A DNA stretch of 64,000 bases from Misgurnus anguillicaudatus. Its lineage: Eukaryota; Chordata; Actinopteri; Cypriniformes; Cobitidae. Positions 1 to 10,869 of this stretch are shown piece by piece (position 1 is the stretch's first letter; the number at the start of each line of letters is the position of its first letter). The DNA lies in NCBI RefSeq assembly GCF_027580225.2, contig NC_073340.2:32004501-32068500 (forward strand), given 5' to 3'. The position numbers and the translations under genes were made by a program. Under the pieces are notes generated by a model. The model ran no database searches. It had not been told where the DNA came from and saw nothing but the letters and a program-made list of their open reading frames with translations.

Positions 1-394
1 TATTACATGATAGCAAATATAAATGAGGATAAATGACTTCAGGAATATTATCCTCCTCCAATGCGTCTTTCATTTGTTCTTCTTATGTAACGTTAAAGAT
101 GAATGCTTCTTTACTCTTTCTTATTGTCCAGACATAACTGAACATCTTCCTCACGTGTGTGTATTATGTTAATCAACCAAAGTATTTAAATCCGATTAAA
201 CTTTACGCTTAGTTTGTCATTGTTTGAATTGTTTGCCTATTCATGATCAAGTAAATAGTGGGTACCGCCTGTGGGCGTGACCTACCCAGTCTCATGTAGA
301 TGCGTATAAATAGTACGAAGTGTGAAAATCGTGCAATACATACGCCAAATTCCACTTCGGCATGCATATTATTCGCCAGTTCTTCACATTCATT

Positions 395-610
395 TTTGGT
401 TCTCAATTTTTTTCTGTTTTTAAACCATTTTTGCTTAGGTTTAGGGTTAGATTTGAGATTTGCTTAAGGAGTTTATTTATTATACATGTTTCTCCATGTT
501 TTTGTCTGTATTTAAGCCATGGTCGCTTGGAGTTGGGGTGAGAATTGGGGTTTGGGTTAGGATGCCATTTTTATATAACAAAAAAAATTGTTCTAACCCT
601 AAACCCAATC
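395..610. repeat. G-rich minisatellite core, diverged copy of the 2.5-2.8 kb core
   Basis: Units such as TTTAAGCCATGGTCGCTTGG followed by runs of GGGGT/GGGTTAGG are followed at about 590 by the inverse (TCTAACCCTAAACCC...AATGGTAAAAAA). This is the same layout as the loop of the foldback element at 2298-3068, so it is probably the core of an older copy whose arms have decayed. Confidence 0.65.
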
Positions 611-2010
611 GAAAATGGTAAAAAAAGAAAAACATTGAAAAACCAATACGTAAAACGACAAAAAAAGATGCGCCGTTTTAAGTGAACGGGAAGGATTGGC
701 ATATCATATCCACGCCAAAGTAGAATTTGCGTGACCATATTAGAGATAATGAGCTCAGCCAGGAAAAACAGTACTCTCTTTACTTCAATACAGATTATAT
801 AAACAGGCAATATTTGTTTTCAATTATAATTAGTTTGTTTAAAAGTAGATATTTCAGGCTTTCTTTGGATATGTGTAACATGTTTGTGTGACGAGAATTC
901 GCAGTGTTTCAACTGATTTTTATAATGTGCTTTAAGAGACAGCTGGCGGAGACAGAAATGTCTGAATGCGCACCCTGTTTATTTTCTTTTTTTATAAAAA
1001 CACAAAGATTTGTTGTTATTGTGAATGTACACAAATTAAAGAAGACCCTTTACATTTTCAAATGATGTATAACACGTAAGCTTGCGCTTTTTTAGTAAAT
1101 AATCTGCAGATGTTACCACTCCCATCGGCACTTTTTTGGAATTGCGCTCTCATGCTAATTTGTCCCGTTTAGTAAATCTGGCCCTTGGTCTTTTATTTAC
1201 ACAAAGCTGTTTTTGTCCTTTTGAGAGCGATATAAATCATTTTTCATCTATTTTCTTAGAAGACTTTCAGACACTCCACCTAAGATATTGCACAAAAGAG
1301 AAAATAGTGCCAACAAGAGTGAGTAAATGAGTTTTCATTGTTTAATTGAAGTGTACTTTTAAGTACTTCACATATTTCTGCGTCTTACAGGCAAAGTGAA
1401 AGAGTACAGCATAAAATAAATAAAAAACTCTTTGGTGCTCGTAACCCATGCCTCGGAGAATCACTTGAGTTGATACCGCTTGCGTTTTATCTGAAATGAG
1501 CATTGTACGAAGGTCTGTGACCTTCCTATCCACACACTACAATGTCTAATTCATCCTATGAAGTGCTCTCTTGATCGGTAAAAGTGTTTCATGGCTTTGC
1601 AAAATACATTAGTTGTGCTTTATGGAAGAAAAACTCTTGCTATGCAGGCTTTGTTAACTTGTTAAGAGTATTATATGCATTAGGACTGACCTCTAACTCC
1701 ATCTCGGGTAAACACACATTCAGGTAAAGATGAGCATATTATCATATAAAGGTTCTCGACGACTCCTTTCTTTGGTTCTGTTGGAAAACATTTACAGTAT
1801 GGACCCAGGAGTGGTTTACTTTTGTGTTTATAATGGATAGATTGAATAAATGCTGTAAAATGTCCAACTACACTTTATAAATAAATGTGCTTCACGATGC
1901 CATGGCAGAGCCATTGTTGGCTGTATAGTTCCATAAAAAAAACTTTAACACTTGAAAAACCTTTCTGTTTCATAAAAAGGTTATTTCATGTGAAACAGGG
2001 TTCTTTGGAT

Positions 2011-2294
2011 TAGGGCTACACGATTATGACAAAAATCATAGTTGTCGATTATTCACCTTAAAATTGTAATTGCGGTTGTTATTGTTTATTATTATTATTA
2101 TTGTTATTATTACTGAATTATTATTATTGTTGAATGATAGACTTTACCCTGAAGTTTCAAAATGTTTTATAACTTTCTGTGAAGCACCTGCATGGTAAAT
2201 AATAAACATCCAAACTAAATAATAACATGTAAATAAAAAATAAATATGGGACTTACTTTGTTATTAAAAAATGAATAAAACAAATGCAGCCCTA
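2011..2294. mobile_element. hAT-like non-autonomous element, degraded
   Basis: It begins TAGGGCTACACGATTATGAC and ends ATGCAGCCCTA, the terminal pattern TAGGGCTG...CAGCCCTA also seen at 21302-22553. An (ATT)n stretch lies inside. The flanking octamers (2003-2010 and 2295-2302) do not match, so the target duplication is lost or the right end is secondarily altered; the foldback element begins within a few bases of it. Confidence 0.6.
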
Positions 2295-2297
2295 GTT

Positions 2298-3068
2298 GCA
2301 ACACATTCTCACTTCCCAAGGCGTCAAAATCTGAAGCATGTTCAAACGCCTTCAGCGTCAGTATGAAGATGCGAAGGGTGCCCCTATGCGTCACTATATC
2401 GACGAAATGGGAACTCCGTTGCTTTCATGCGTCGGATATAGACGATAGGGAATCCCAGAAGGTGATGCCGTCACGTTATGCGACGATCGGCAGGATCATG
2501 CCGCTTCTGGACGGTAACTACTCAATTTTTTTCCAAATTTTAAACCATTGTCGCTTGGGGTTGGGGTTAGACTTGGGGTTTGGATGTCAGTTTGTTTATA
2601 CTTTTTGTCTTCAGATTTTTAAGCCACTGTTGCTTGGGGTTAAGGTTAGAGTTCCGGTTTGGGTTAGGATGTCTAAATTGGTTTATACTTTTTGTCTTCT
2701 GATTTTTAAACCATTGTCGCTTGGGGTTAGGGTAAGAGTTGGGTTTGGGTTAGGATGTAATTTTATGTAACAGAAAGTCGTTCTAACCCCAACCCCAAGT
2801 GACAATGGTAAAAAATTTGCAACAAAAATTGAGTAGTTACAGTCCAGAAGCGGCATGATCCTGCCGATCGTCGCATAACCTGACGGCATCACCTTCCGGG
2901 ATTCCCTTTCGTCTATATCCGACGCTGAGGGATTAGCATGAAAGCAACAGAGTTCCCATTTCGTCGATATAGTGACGCATAGGGGCACCCTTCGCGTCTT
3001 CATACTGACGCTGAAGGCGTTTGAACATGCTTCAGATTTTGACGCCTTGGGGAGTGAGAATGGGTTGC
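2298..3068. mobile_element. Large foldback (stem-loop) transposable element
   Basis: Two arms of about 230 bp (2298-2530 and 2836-3068) are near-perfect reverse complements. Both contain CCAAGGCGTCAAAATCTGAA and GGCAGGATCATGCCGCTTCT or their complements. The loop holds three ~80-bp direct repeats (from about 2540, 2621 and 2701), each with TTAAACCATTGTCGCTTGGG followed by runs of GGGGTT/GGGTTAGG, then a short C-rich inverse near 2782. Reading frames across the arms are by-products of the palindrome. I cannot place it in a named superfamily; no clear target duplication is visible. Confidence 0.85.
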
Positions 3069-3189
3069 TATTTTAGATTATAAAAGGTAAGAAATAAATA
3101 GTTATTTTAAGAACCTTTGACTGAATGTCCTCATTTTGCTTTACACTTTAAACCATAAAATAGAGCCATCAAAAGGAGATTCAGATCAT

Positions 3190-3410
3190 TTTCTTTACTG
3201 GCCCCCTCAAAGTCTGGACGACCTTAACCCCATTGAGCAAATAAACTGGAAAATGAACTGCACTTGTACATTCAAAAGAAAGCCTTTGGGTTGAGTTACA
3301 TAAGGCATGGGATAACATTACTAATGGAAAATGTGACCCGTGCTGACAAAATGAGTCAGAATACACACTGTCTAATTTTGAGCTACAGGCAAAAGAAAGT
3401 ATAAATATCA
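3190..3410 (+). pseudogene. Fossil Tc1/mariner transposase C-terminal fragment
   Basis: In the frame starting TAC at 3198 the sequence reads YWPPQSLDDLNPIEQINWKM, matching the Tc1 signature WPxQSPDLNPIExxW that carries the third catalytic acid of the DDE triad. About 50 residues on, in another frame, AWDNIT resembles the next conserved block. There are no inverted repeats and no upstream two-thirds. It is a single decayed fragment, unrelated in detail to the DD36E copies at 45.3 and 47.7 kb. Confidence 0.6.
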
Positions 3411-3984
3411 ATTTTGGTCGAAATTGAGTTTTTCATAAAAATAAGTACAATAAAGGTCACATTCTTTCTGTGTTTTTTAAGCTTTGGTTGTGTTTACAGT
3501 GCGCAATATAACATGTGTTCGTGTTTCACATGTAAAAAAAAACTGAGGTATTTTTCACAAAATTTACTTATCTGTATAGCGCTGTTTTCACTGTCCTCAA
3601 AATGGGCTGATGTCTTACTTGTTCTATGAAGTCCCTCCTTCAGAAATACGTAACGAGTTCTGATTGTGTTGTTTGTTTAGTGTGTTGTGATTCGACAGCA
3701 GCTTAGCTTAGCAGAGCCATTTGAGCCAAAGCTGGCGATTGACGTATTCCTGTGGGTGGAGTTTAGTCAAAAACTGTTTAATTGACCTCATTCAATCGGG
3801 AAGTAAAGGGCTGTAGTTCAAACCGGCCGTTTGCTGAAGGCTTTGAAAGGCGAATTCTGTTAAAGAAAATATATTGCCTGGCAGTGAACTTTTGAACTTT
3901 TTTGAGATTTTGCAGGTATTATTTATGCTCTAACAGCAACATTACACACTAACTAAAGTTTGAAAAAATTGGATCAGGAAGAAC

Positions 3985-4420
3985 GTGACCTTTAAGCCCT
4001 CATCTAGCAATCCCAATGCTGTAAATAGTCATTAAACATCTAAAATGATCTTTATTTATACGTTTTGTGAGTTGTATAATATCCTAAATGCTTAAACTAT
4101 TTAAAAATGCGTGCATCCACATGGGCGTCTGACATTTTGGTTTTCAGGAATTAGAATATAAAGTGCAAGACTTGTTTGATGTTTAAAGAGTTATTAAGAG
4201 CGACAAGACTCGAATTACAGTTGTAAAAATATCTGTTTTGACATGCCAATATAATCATTAAGTGAATGTTTGTAAGTGAATGTTTGGTTAACTGTTGGAA
4301 AAAAATATCTGATGTGTAACATTATATCAGATCCTTGCATTACAGTAGATCTTAAAGCTGTCTGTCTTAATGTCAATCAAACAATACAAAAGCAGTTTAA
4401 CATATCGTCGCTGCCCGATG
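3985..4420. repeat. Copy of hAT internal sequence
   Basis: This stretch (CATTAAACATCTAAAATGAT, then TTATTAAGAG, TGTTTGGTTAACTGTT and the 'TCTTAAAG...GTCTGTCTTAATGTCAA' segment) closely parallels 21505-22060 inside the hAT at 21302-22553. The continuation (…AATATAAATAATTTTT...ACTCAATTTGCCAGCA) reappears at 6470-6620. One hAT-like copy therefore seems to be split here by later insertions, including 4547-5674. Confidence 0.65.
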
Positions 4421-4546
4421 AAACTCATGTATGTCCAAAACGGTTACTTTTCAGGAAGTGATAAAAACACTGTATTTTAAAAGCAGTTGAATGTAGCGTT
4501 GTCATACTTGGTACGGCATCTTTACTTGTAACCATATTCTTGCCAG

Positions 4547-5674
4547 CAGGCCCGGATTGGCCATAGGGAGAACCGGGAGGATTCCCGGTGGGCCGGTCTG
4601 TTTTTTTGGCCCGTATTTGCGGGTGAGAGATGTCCCCGCCGCTATATGCACAAGTTGATTGTGTCCCGAGTCGCGACCACTTATTGGAAGAATTCTTGCA
4701 TTAGGGTTCATTGACATCTAAAACGCATGGGAAACGCAGGACGTGCCGCTGTCTTCTGGTTTTCAAAGCGCTCACTTGAACACGAGTTTTGTTTCAGACG
4801 CGTCTATATTGAGTGCGCTTGCCTGCCGCGCGTCTATTTAAAATAAACTTGAGCGCGTCTTTTGAGTGCGCTTGCCGGCCGAGCGTCTATATTTTAAATA
4901 AACTTGAGCGCGTCTTTTGAGTGCGCTTGCCACCCGCGCGTCTATTATATTTTAAATAAACTTGAGCGCGTCTTAATACAAACGGGCTGGCCTCTGAAAG
5001 GAAAATAATTTACAAAACATATTTTTTATCCAAGTCATAGATGAATTCTCTATGAATAGTCATTATTCATCGTTTATTGCAAGAGGAACAAAAATCTATT
5101 TGATGCAAAACTCATTAGTTTATTTAAAAAAAGTAGTTTCAAAAGTATATCCATGATGTTTTCTTTTTTTAACACAATGTATAGGCCTACCTTAGCCTAC
5201 GTTATTTAGCAATAGACATGATCTAAGTACTAAAATACTATTTTCCATTTGTTTCAAATGCACACTTGATAAATCTTGCTTGTGTATTGTATATCAGGGG
5301 TTTCCAAACGTTAGCAACCCAACAGTTATCAACAGTTAATCTAAAGACTCACCATTTTTTAGAAATATAAATATAGAGGAAAACACAAACACATTTGTTT
5401 CCTTTAGTTTTTGAATAAGTTTACTTTAGTAATATTATGGTCTTATGGTAGGGCTGCATGATTATGGCAAAAATTATAATTGTTTACGGCATTTGCACGG
5501 AATATGAAATTATATTTGAAAAATACAGTGAATTGCAAGGCTGCAGAGAACAGTGCACTACTGCAGACTTATACTGAGGGTTTAAAGATATTATTTTAAG
5601 TCAGTCGTGAACTAAAGTGGGCCGGTCTAAGGCATGAAACTCCAGGGCTGAAAATGAGTCCCACTCCAGCCCTG
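4547..5674. mobile_element. hAT-type non-autonomous element with perfect 8-bp target duplication
   Basis: The ends are CAGGCCCGGATTGGCC... and ...GTCCCACTCCAGCCCTG. Exact copies of CTTGCCAG flank it at 4539-4546 and 5675-5682, the 8-bp duplication typical of hAT elements. There is no transposase. Inside, a ~62-bp unit (GAGTGCGCTTGCC...GCGTCTAT...AAACTTGAGCGCGTCTT) is repeated about three times at 4811-4974, and a further TAGGGCTGCATGATTATGGC end lies at 5452. A truncated relative is at 62036. Confidence 0.9.
4811..4974. repeat. ~62-bp tandem repeat, about three copies
   Basis: Each copy has GAGTGCGCTTGCC, then a GCGTCTAT block, an A/T run and AAACTTGAGCGCGTCTT. The units differ by small indels. 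The array lies within the hAT element at 4547-5674. Confidence 0.85.
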
Positions 5675-7436
5675 CTTGCCAGTGTAATGATATAATCCAC
5701 ATTTGACCAAAATTGAGTTTAAATGGACATGCGTGCATATTTTACAGCAACGGTGGTCGACACGTTCTTTCGATCATTAATTAGAAAGTCGCATTTTATA
5801 TTGAAAGATAAATACGCTCAGTTTATTAAATAGCCTGCATCTTAGTTTATTAAATACGCTTAGTTTATTTAATATTAATTATACATTTATTAAATGTCTC
5901 TTGCAAACTATGAAGGGACAATGAATCAATACACTGACATGGTAAAGCTAGACAGATACTTTGTTTGCACAGTCCTACCGTAATTTTGTCACTCGTACGT
6001 CTGGCGTCAGGGGGGAAACGTTTACCTCGATGAATGAAAGTCATCGTCTCACCAGGCTGTGTTTATTCGGCTATCCAGTGCTGAGCTTCGATGTAACTTC
6101 ACGAGACCGGCGAAATGCTTCCAATGGGCGGGAGATACGTGGCGTGATTGACAGCTTTGACACCAAATGGATATACGTGAAATTCAGATGACATGATTTC
6201 ACAACTTTTCATTGGCCATTTAGATATGTGAAGCATACTGTATATGGAAATGAACCTGGACATTCAATCCATAGAAAAATATTAAAATTGGCAAAATGGA
6301 CATACATGGTTTTCATTGGACAGTGACAATATATTATTATTGTTTTTCTGTGTGCTAAACCTTTTAGTTTTACCAGTGATTTTAAGGTATGGATGCTGTG
6401 ATTTTTGTTTTTGAACACTCAAAAATCTTTTTCAAAATTGACTTTGCTGACTCAATCAACTTCAAACAAGGTGTAGCTGTCATTTTATTTGTCAAATTCC
6501 AGCAAATCATACATCATTCTGACGTTTTTTTTTTTTTTAATAGACAATGTCAAAATATAAATAATTTTTTTTAAAAATTGGTCATTCCGACTCAATTTGC
6601 CAGCATACTGTAGGTCACATACGGTATATTAATACAATGCCAGTGAGATGTGCTGCTGTAATTGCTAAAAAAGGTGGACATGCCAAATATTCAAATTAAC
6701 AGTAGATAAAAACAGTACGACTTATTATATCTAGTATTTGTTGTCCTTAGTGAAACTATCATTATGAAATGAAATCAAGGTATTTTTTTCAGTGCCACCA
6801 CTGTATATGTCCTATACTGCAAAAGTAGCCCCATTAAACATTAAAATATAACACAAAATAAATATGCATGGATTTCTGAAGGAAACAAGCACGACACCTA
6901 AGGTTTAAAGTGTCATTGGTTTGGTAAAATACTTTCTTTATTCTCAGCCAAATGTACAGAGACTATAACTAAGCCATTTGTATGGGTATTTCCCTGAAAG
7001 CTATAAATTCTGTGGCTCTGTGTTGCTTTTAACACTGCTGTTTTACGAGCGGTCCGAGATGTCAACTGGCTCAACCAATGGCTTTTTGTGTGTGTGGGGG
7101 GGTGAAATTCATTATTTTTCCTATACCATTGATGCTGCTATTGGTGCATAAATCAAAAAAACATATCCTTAAGTTCGATTTGCACCATTCCAGTAAACAT
7201 ACTAAATTTCTCACTTTCTAATGCTATTTCTTATCTCCATTTTGTGTTATTTCAGATTTCCGTCAAACATCTTTCCTAGTGCTAAACTCGCTTTACCTGC
7301 GTTTCTCTAATCCGATTTTCTGCACACGCCAATAGCTGGCTGTATTCACAGCTTCATCTACAGTCTCTCTAACCTCACTTTCTTTATCCTTCCTTTCTCC
7401 ATTAACTCTCTCTCTCTATGTGATTTCCCTGTGTAG

Positions 7437-7604
7437 GTGTCATCAGGACGGCTCTACCCAACATGGACCGGGAAGTCAAAGAGCTTTATCAAGTTCTCAT
7501 CCAGGCCAAAGACATGGGGGGCCAGTTAGGGGGTCTGGCAGGGACCACCACCATTAACATTACCCTCAGTGACGTCAACGATAACCCACCCCGGTTCTCA
7601 AAAA
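7437..7604 (+). CDS. cdh12: cdh12 exon: second half of EC2 with the EC2-EC3 calcium linker
   Basis: The acceptor is ...CCTGTGTAG at 7436, preceded by a CT-rich tract; the donor is AA|GTAAGA at 7605. The first two bases complete a Gly codon split with the missing upstream exon, and the last base starts a Ser codon finished in the next exon. The 168-nt length is the standard EC2 exon. The translation begins [16 protein letters not shown] (an MDRE calcium motif), continues [14 protein letters not shown], and ends at the canonical inter-repeat linker DVNDNPPRF, whose acidic residues bind Ca2+ between EC2 and EC3. NIT at about residue 41 is a potential N-glycosylation site. It differs from human CDH12, as I remember it, at only a handful of positions, which is the strongest single reason for the cdh12 call. 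Confidence 0.95.
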
Positions 7605-8388
7605 GTAAGACACTATTTCAAGGCATTATTGGATAGTTAAATACATGCACACCTCTTATCCTTTAATATAAATACTAACTGCACTTTAGTAACGCATGTA
7701 TGCATATGGCAGATGGTTTTATTTAAAGAGACTTACATTCAAGATATAATTGAGTGTGTTCCCTGGGATTTAAAGCTGTATCTTCTGCACTGCTAATAAA
7801 ATGTTCTGCCAGTTGAACTACAAAAACACAAACACTTATTTAAAAGCATCATATTTTATGCATTTAAATGAATTTTATTTTTCCATTGCAATAAGGTTAA
7901 GCGTATTCAGGCTCTTTTTCTAGTTTTACAGAAACTATGCTGAGCTGTAGTTATAAGTAGCAATTCTCTCGCAGTTTAAATATTGGTAATGGTACCCTGA
8001 GAGAGAAGCAGATTTCCATCAGAATGTCTCAGAGGAGACTACAATGATGACTGCTGCATTCTGGGCCGCGTCTCTGCCTATCTCTCTCTCTTGTTTGCCT
8101 TTTTGGTGCAATGCACTAATGCATCTAATGACTTCTTAATTAGCTGAGGTTTTCTTTTTCTCTTGCTTTTTCAGGCATGGCCACCCAACACATTAGTTTA
8201 AGCAATCAACATAATCTGTTTATGCTTACATATGATCTATTTATGATCCATAAAAATCTTTTTTTGTGGTAAACTGAATATGCACACAATTTATGCCTTC
8301 TCGTGAAAATCTTGCATCTTGACAAGCTAAAGTTTCAAAGTAGCTTTCTCAAAACTTAACTTTAAATTATATTGCTTTAATACTTCAG
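7605..8388 (+). other. cdh12 intron, 784 nt
   Basis: The intron is GT-AG. It contains a decayed copy of the tRNA-derived SINE body around 7706-7830 (GGCAGATGGTTTTATTTAAAG, and further along CACTGCTAA). Nothing else is recognisable. Confidence 0.75.
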
Positions 8389-8576
8389 GTATCTTCCACC
8401 TGCGGGTACCGGAGTCTTCGGCGGTCGGCTCTGCCGTCGGCCGAATCAAAGCTCACGATCTTGACATAGGAAAGAACGCCGAGGTGGAATACAACATTGT
8501 TCCTGGAGATGGAGGAAGCATGTTTGATATCACCACCAATGAACACAATCAGGAGGGGATAATTACGCTCAAAAAA
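8389..8576 (+). CDS. cdh12: cdh12 exon: first half of EC3
   Basis: The acceptor TACTTCAG ends at 8388; the donor AAAAAA|GTAAGA starts at 8577. The 188-nt exon completes the split Ser codon and ends in phase 0. It encodes the start of EC3: [18 protein letters not shown], containing the PE calcium-ligand motif. The DLD of [14 protein letters not shown] is the DxD-type calcium motif. Next comes YNIVPGDGG, and it closes with IITLKK, directly before the PLDYE of the next exon. The segment YNIVPGDGG and the position of the KK|PLD junction agree with CDH12. Codon use is GC-richer than the surrounding intron, as expected for an exon under selection. The flanking introns are 784 nt upstream and about 33 kb downstream. 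Confidence 0.95.
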
Positions 8577-9216
8577 GTAAGATAGCAATTATAATCTCTC
8601 GAATGACACGCACCCACATACACATTTTTGTCTACTCAACTTTTTTCAAACATTTTAGCATATGCCTTCAGATCATAAGCTTTTTAAGACAGTGATAAAC
8701 ATTTTGAGCGGTTTGGGGGCGTACATAAAAAATGACTCATTGGTTCCAAACAAAACTTTTCTTTATTGTGACAATTACTATGAAAACACTGCTGCAATGA
8801 GAAATTACTGCACAGAGCTAAAAGTGACAACATGCTCTTTGATCATTGCTCTAAGTGATCATGATATTGCAGATGTTCCTATTTCCTGACAGATGTATCT
8901 GAATGAGATGTCTTTAAATATCACACCTGTCTCTGTGAGCTCTTTTAAAAGAACCTTACCAAGTTTTGTTTTAATACCCCAAAGCACTGTAAAATACAGC
9001 ATTTTACAACAAAATTCAAAATGAACAACAGGCAATATGGCTGATGTTGTGTATTGTGTATCATATCAAACATTACCTTAACAGCATTGGTCAGATGTGA
9101 CGTCAATTTGTTGGCCAACCCAAGAATGCTTGTTCCCCAGAATGCATGTTGCCCTTTTAAAATTAATCAGTCTTTCACATTTTGTTCTAAAATTTAACAA
9201 AAATTTCGTAGCCACA

Positions 9217-9470
9217 CACTGCAAAAAAATATATTTTCAAGAAAAAAAAATTTTTGTCTTGTTTTCAGTAAAAAATATCTAAACATTCTTAAATTAGATG
9301 TGTTTTCTGGATGAGCAAAATGACCCAAGAAAATAAGTCTAGTTTTTAGACCAAAAATATCCAATTTAAGTGATTTTGTGCATAAAACAAGCAATTTTTT
9401 CTTTAATTTACTGTTTAAGAAAAATGTTCATGATTTTTTGCTTACCCTACTCGCAAATTTTGTGCTTGTT
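9217..9470. repeat. MITE-like repeat starting CACTGCAAAAAAAT
   Basis: It starts CACTGCAAAAAAATATATTT followed by TTTTGTCTTGTTTTCAGTAA and TTAGATGTGTTTTCTGGATG, a sequence style widespread in teleosts. A matching inverted end is not clear. Confidence 0.5.
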
Positions 9471-10126
9471 TTATAATTTTTTTTACAAATTAATTTTAAA
9501 AGATTTAAACAGGGAGATATATGTTTTGTGGTGGTCAATAACTCACAAGTGTTGTCTATTAATACCAGTTGGAATCTTGCAAAAATGTAAAACGACTTCA
9601 GTATAATTCACTTTGAACATAAGTAGCGCATTGTTACTTTTGACCATGTCAGCTGTGACGAAAGTAACACACATGTGGGTAACACAACAGAACAAGATAG
9701 ATTTTTGTGTTACACTTGTTTTTTGTAAATATGCATGACTATGATCTTGTTAATACTGTATGAAACTGTGTTACTTGTGAAACAAGTGATTTACTTTTAT
9801 TTTGAAAAACTCTGAGAAGTCAAACTTCAGGATGTGTTAGATCACTAAATAACCTGTAGATTGATCAGTACTGTAACACATGAAACCAGAAACACAACGT
9901 GTTGGAAGAAAAAAGTGACCGCTTTAGGAATTTACTTATCATGGTTGAAAACAGCTTTCTGGACCAACACGCACAAAACGGTGATGAAATAATGCGATAT
10001 TTGTCAGTTCTGTGAAGGGTAAGGTTTTAAAGATAATGTCATAGGAATGCAAATGTAGTCAGGGCTTGGAGAAAAACGCTTTGTTACTTTTGTCCCGCGT
10101 TACTTTCGTCCCGCTTCTCCCCTATA

Positions 10127-10500
10127 TGTGACCCTGGACCACAAAACAGTCATAAGGGTCATTTTTTTATTAAGATTTATACAAAATCTGAAAGCTAAAT
10201 AAATCAGATTTTCATTGATGTATGGTTTGTAAGGATATGAGAATATTTGGCTGAGATTCAACTATTTAAAAATCTAGAATCTGATAGAATCCAAATATTG
10301 AGAAAATCACCTTTAAAGTTGTCCAAATGAATTCCTTAGCAACAAATATTACTAATGATGAATATTTACAGTAAGAGATATTTTAATGGAAAATAATCTT
10401 TCTATCCTAATGATTTTTGGCATAAAATAAAAATTAATAAATTTGACCCATACGATGTATTATTGGCTGTTGCTACAAATATACCCGTGCAACTTATGAC
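10127..10500. mobile_element. MITE, 'TGTGACCCTGGACCACAAAA' family, copy 1 (right end lost)
   Basis: It begins TGTGACCCTGGACCACAAAA after a TA and runs with the internal order seen in the copies at 57245 and 59098 (ATTTGGCTGAGATTCAACTA; GTTGTCCAAATGAATTCC; TTTGACCCATACGATGTATT). It stops at the ACTTATGACT block without the terminal repeat. Confidence 0.8.
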
Positions 10501-10747
10501 TTATGAAGATGTTCAAGATGACAAACTTCATTATGTTCCCTATAATGGTTGTGACTTAAATGCAATTGTAACCTGTATGTCATCATTTACTTGCCCTGAA
10601 GTTTTTCAAACCTGTATAAATGTATTTGTTCTATTGAAACAGGGGCACCATTTGCTTCCATATAGACGTTGTCATCGGACGCACGTGCCGTGACGCGATA
10701 CGGCTGGTTCGAACTTTACTTCCGGTTTCAGTTTTTTATGATCTGGA

Positions 10748-10869
10748 GTGCGTTTCCCAAAAGCATTGTTGCTAACCTGTTAGCAACTTACTTGGTTGGC
10801 AATGGGAAATTGCATTGCAACCAACAAAGTTGCTAATTTAGTTAGCAACTATGGTTTTGGGAAACCCAC
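10748..10869. mobile_element. Short MITE with GTGCGTTTCCC / GGGAAACCCAC ends
   Basis: The left end GTGCGTTTCCCAAAAGCATT and right end ATGGTTTTGGGAAACCCAC are imperfect inverse copies; the subterminal GTTGCTAAC/GTTAGCAAC pairs as well. It is about 120 bp. Confidence 0.7.

Larger units (their letters stand above)
1..7436 (+). other. Intron upstream of the first visible cdh12 exon (3' part)
   Basis: I found no coding exon here, including the expected ~120-nt early-EC2 exon. The stretch is A/T-rich and holds repeats: G-rich minisatellite copies (395-610), a hAT-like remnant (2011-2294), a foldback element (2298-3068), a Tc1-type transposase fossil (3190-3410), hAT-internal sequence shared with 21.5-22.2 kb (3985-4400 and 6470-6620), and a complete hAT non-autonomous element (4547-5674). 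A CT-rich tract just before 7436 forms the acceptor. In 610-2010 and 6630-7400 I see nothing identifiable beyond a diverged 'AAGAACC'-type repeat near 1920-2000. Confidence 0.8.

Noticed and set aside
2540..2780. An interstitial telomere (TTAGGG)n tract
   Set aside because: GGGTTAGG occurs but within ~80-bp minisatellite units, not as hexamer repeats, and is part of the foldback element's loop.
2363..3003. Two opposed ~110-135-codon frames with similar protein starts
   Set aside because: Their similarity is caused by the foldback arms being reverse complements; they are not a gene pair.
1..7436. The missing ~120-nt early-EC2 cadherin exon
   Set aside because: I looked for the expected PYVATVPEMSP-like and DADDP-like coding and found none; it is presumed to lie upstream of the window.
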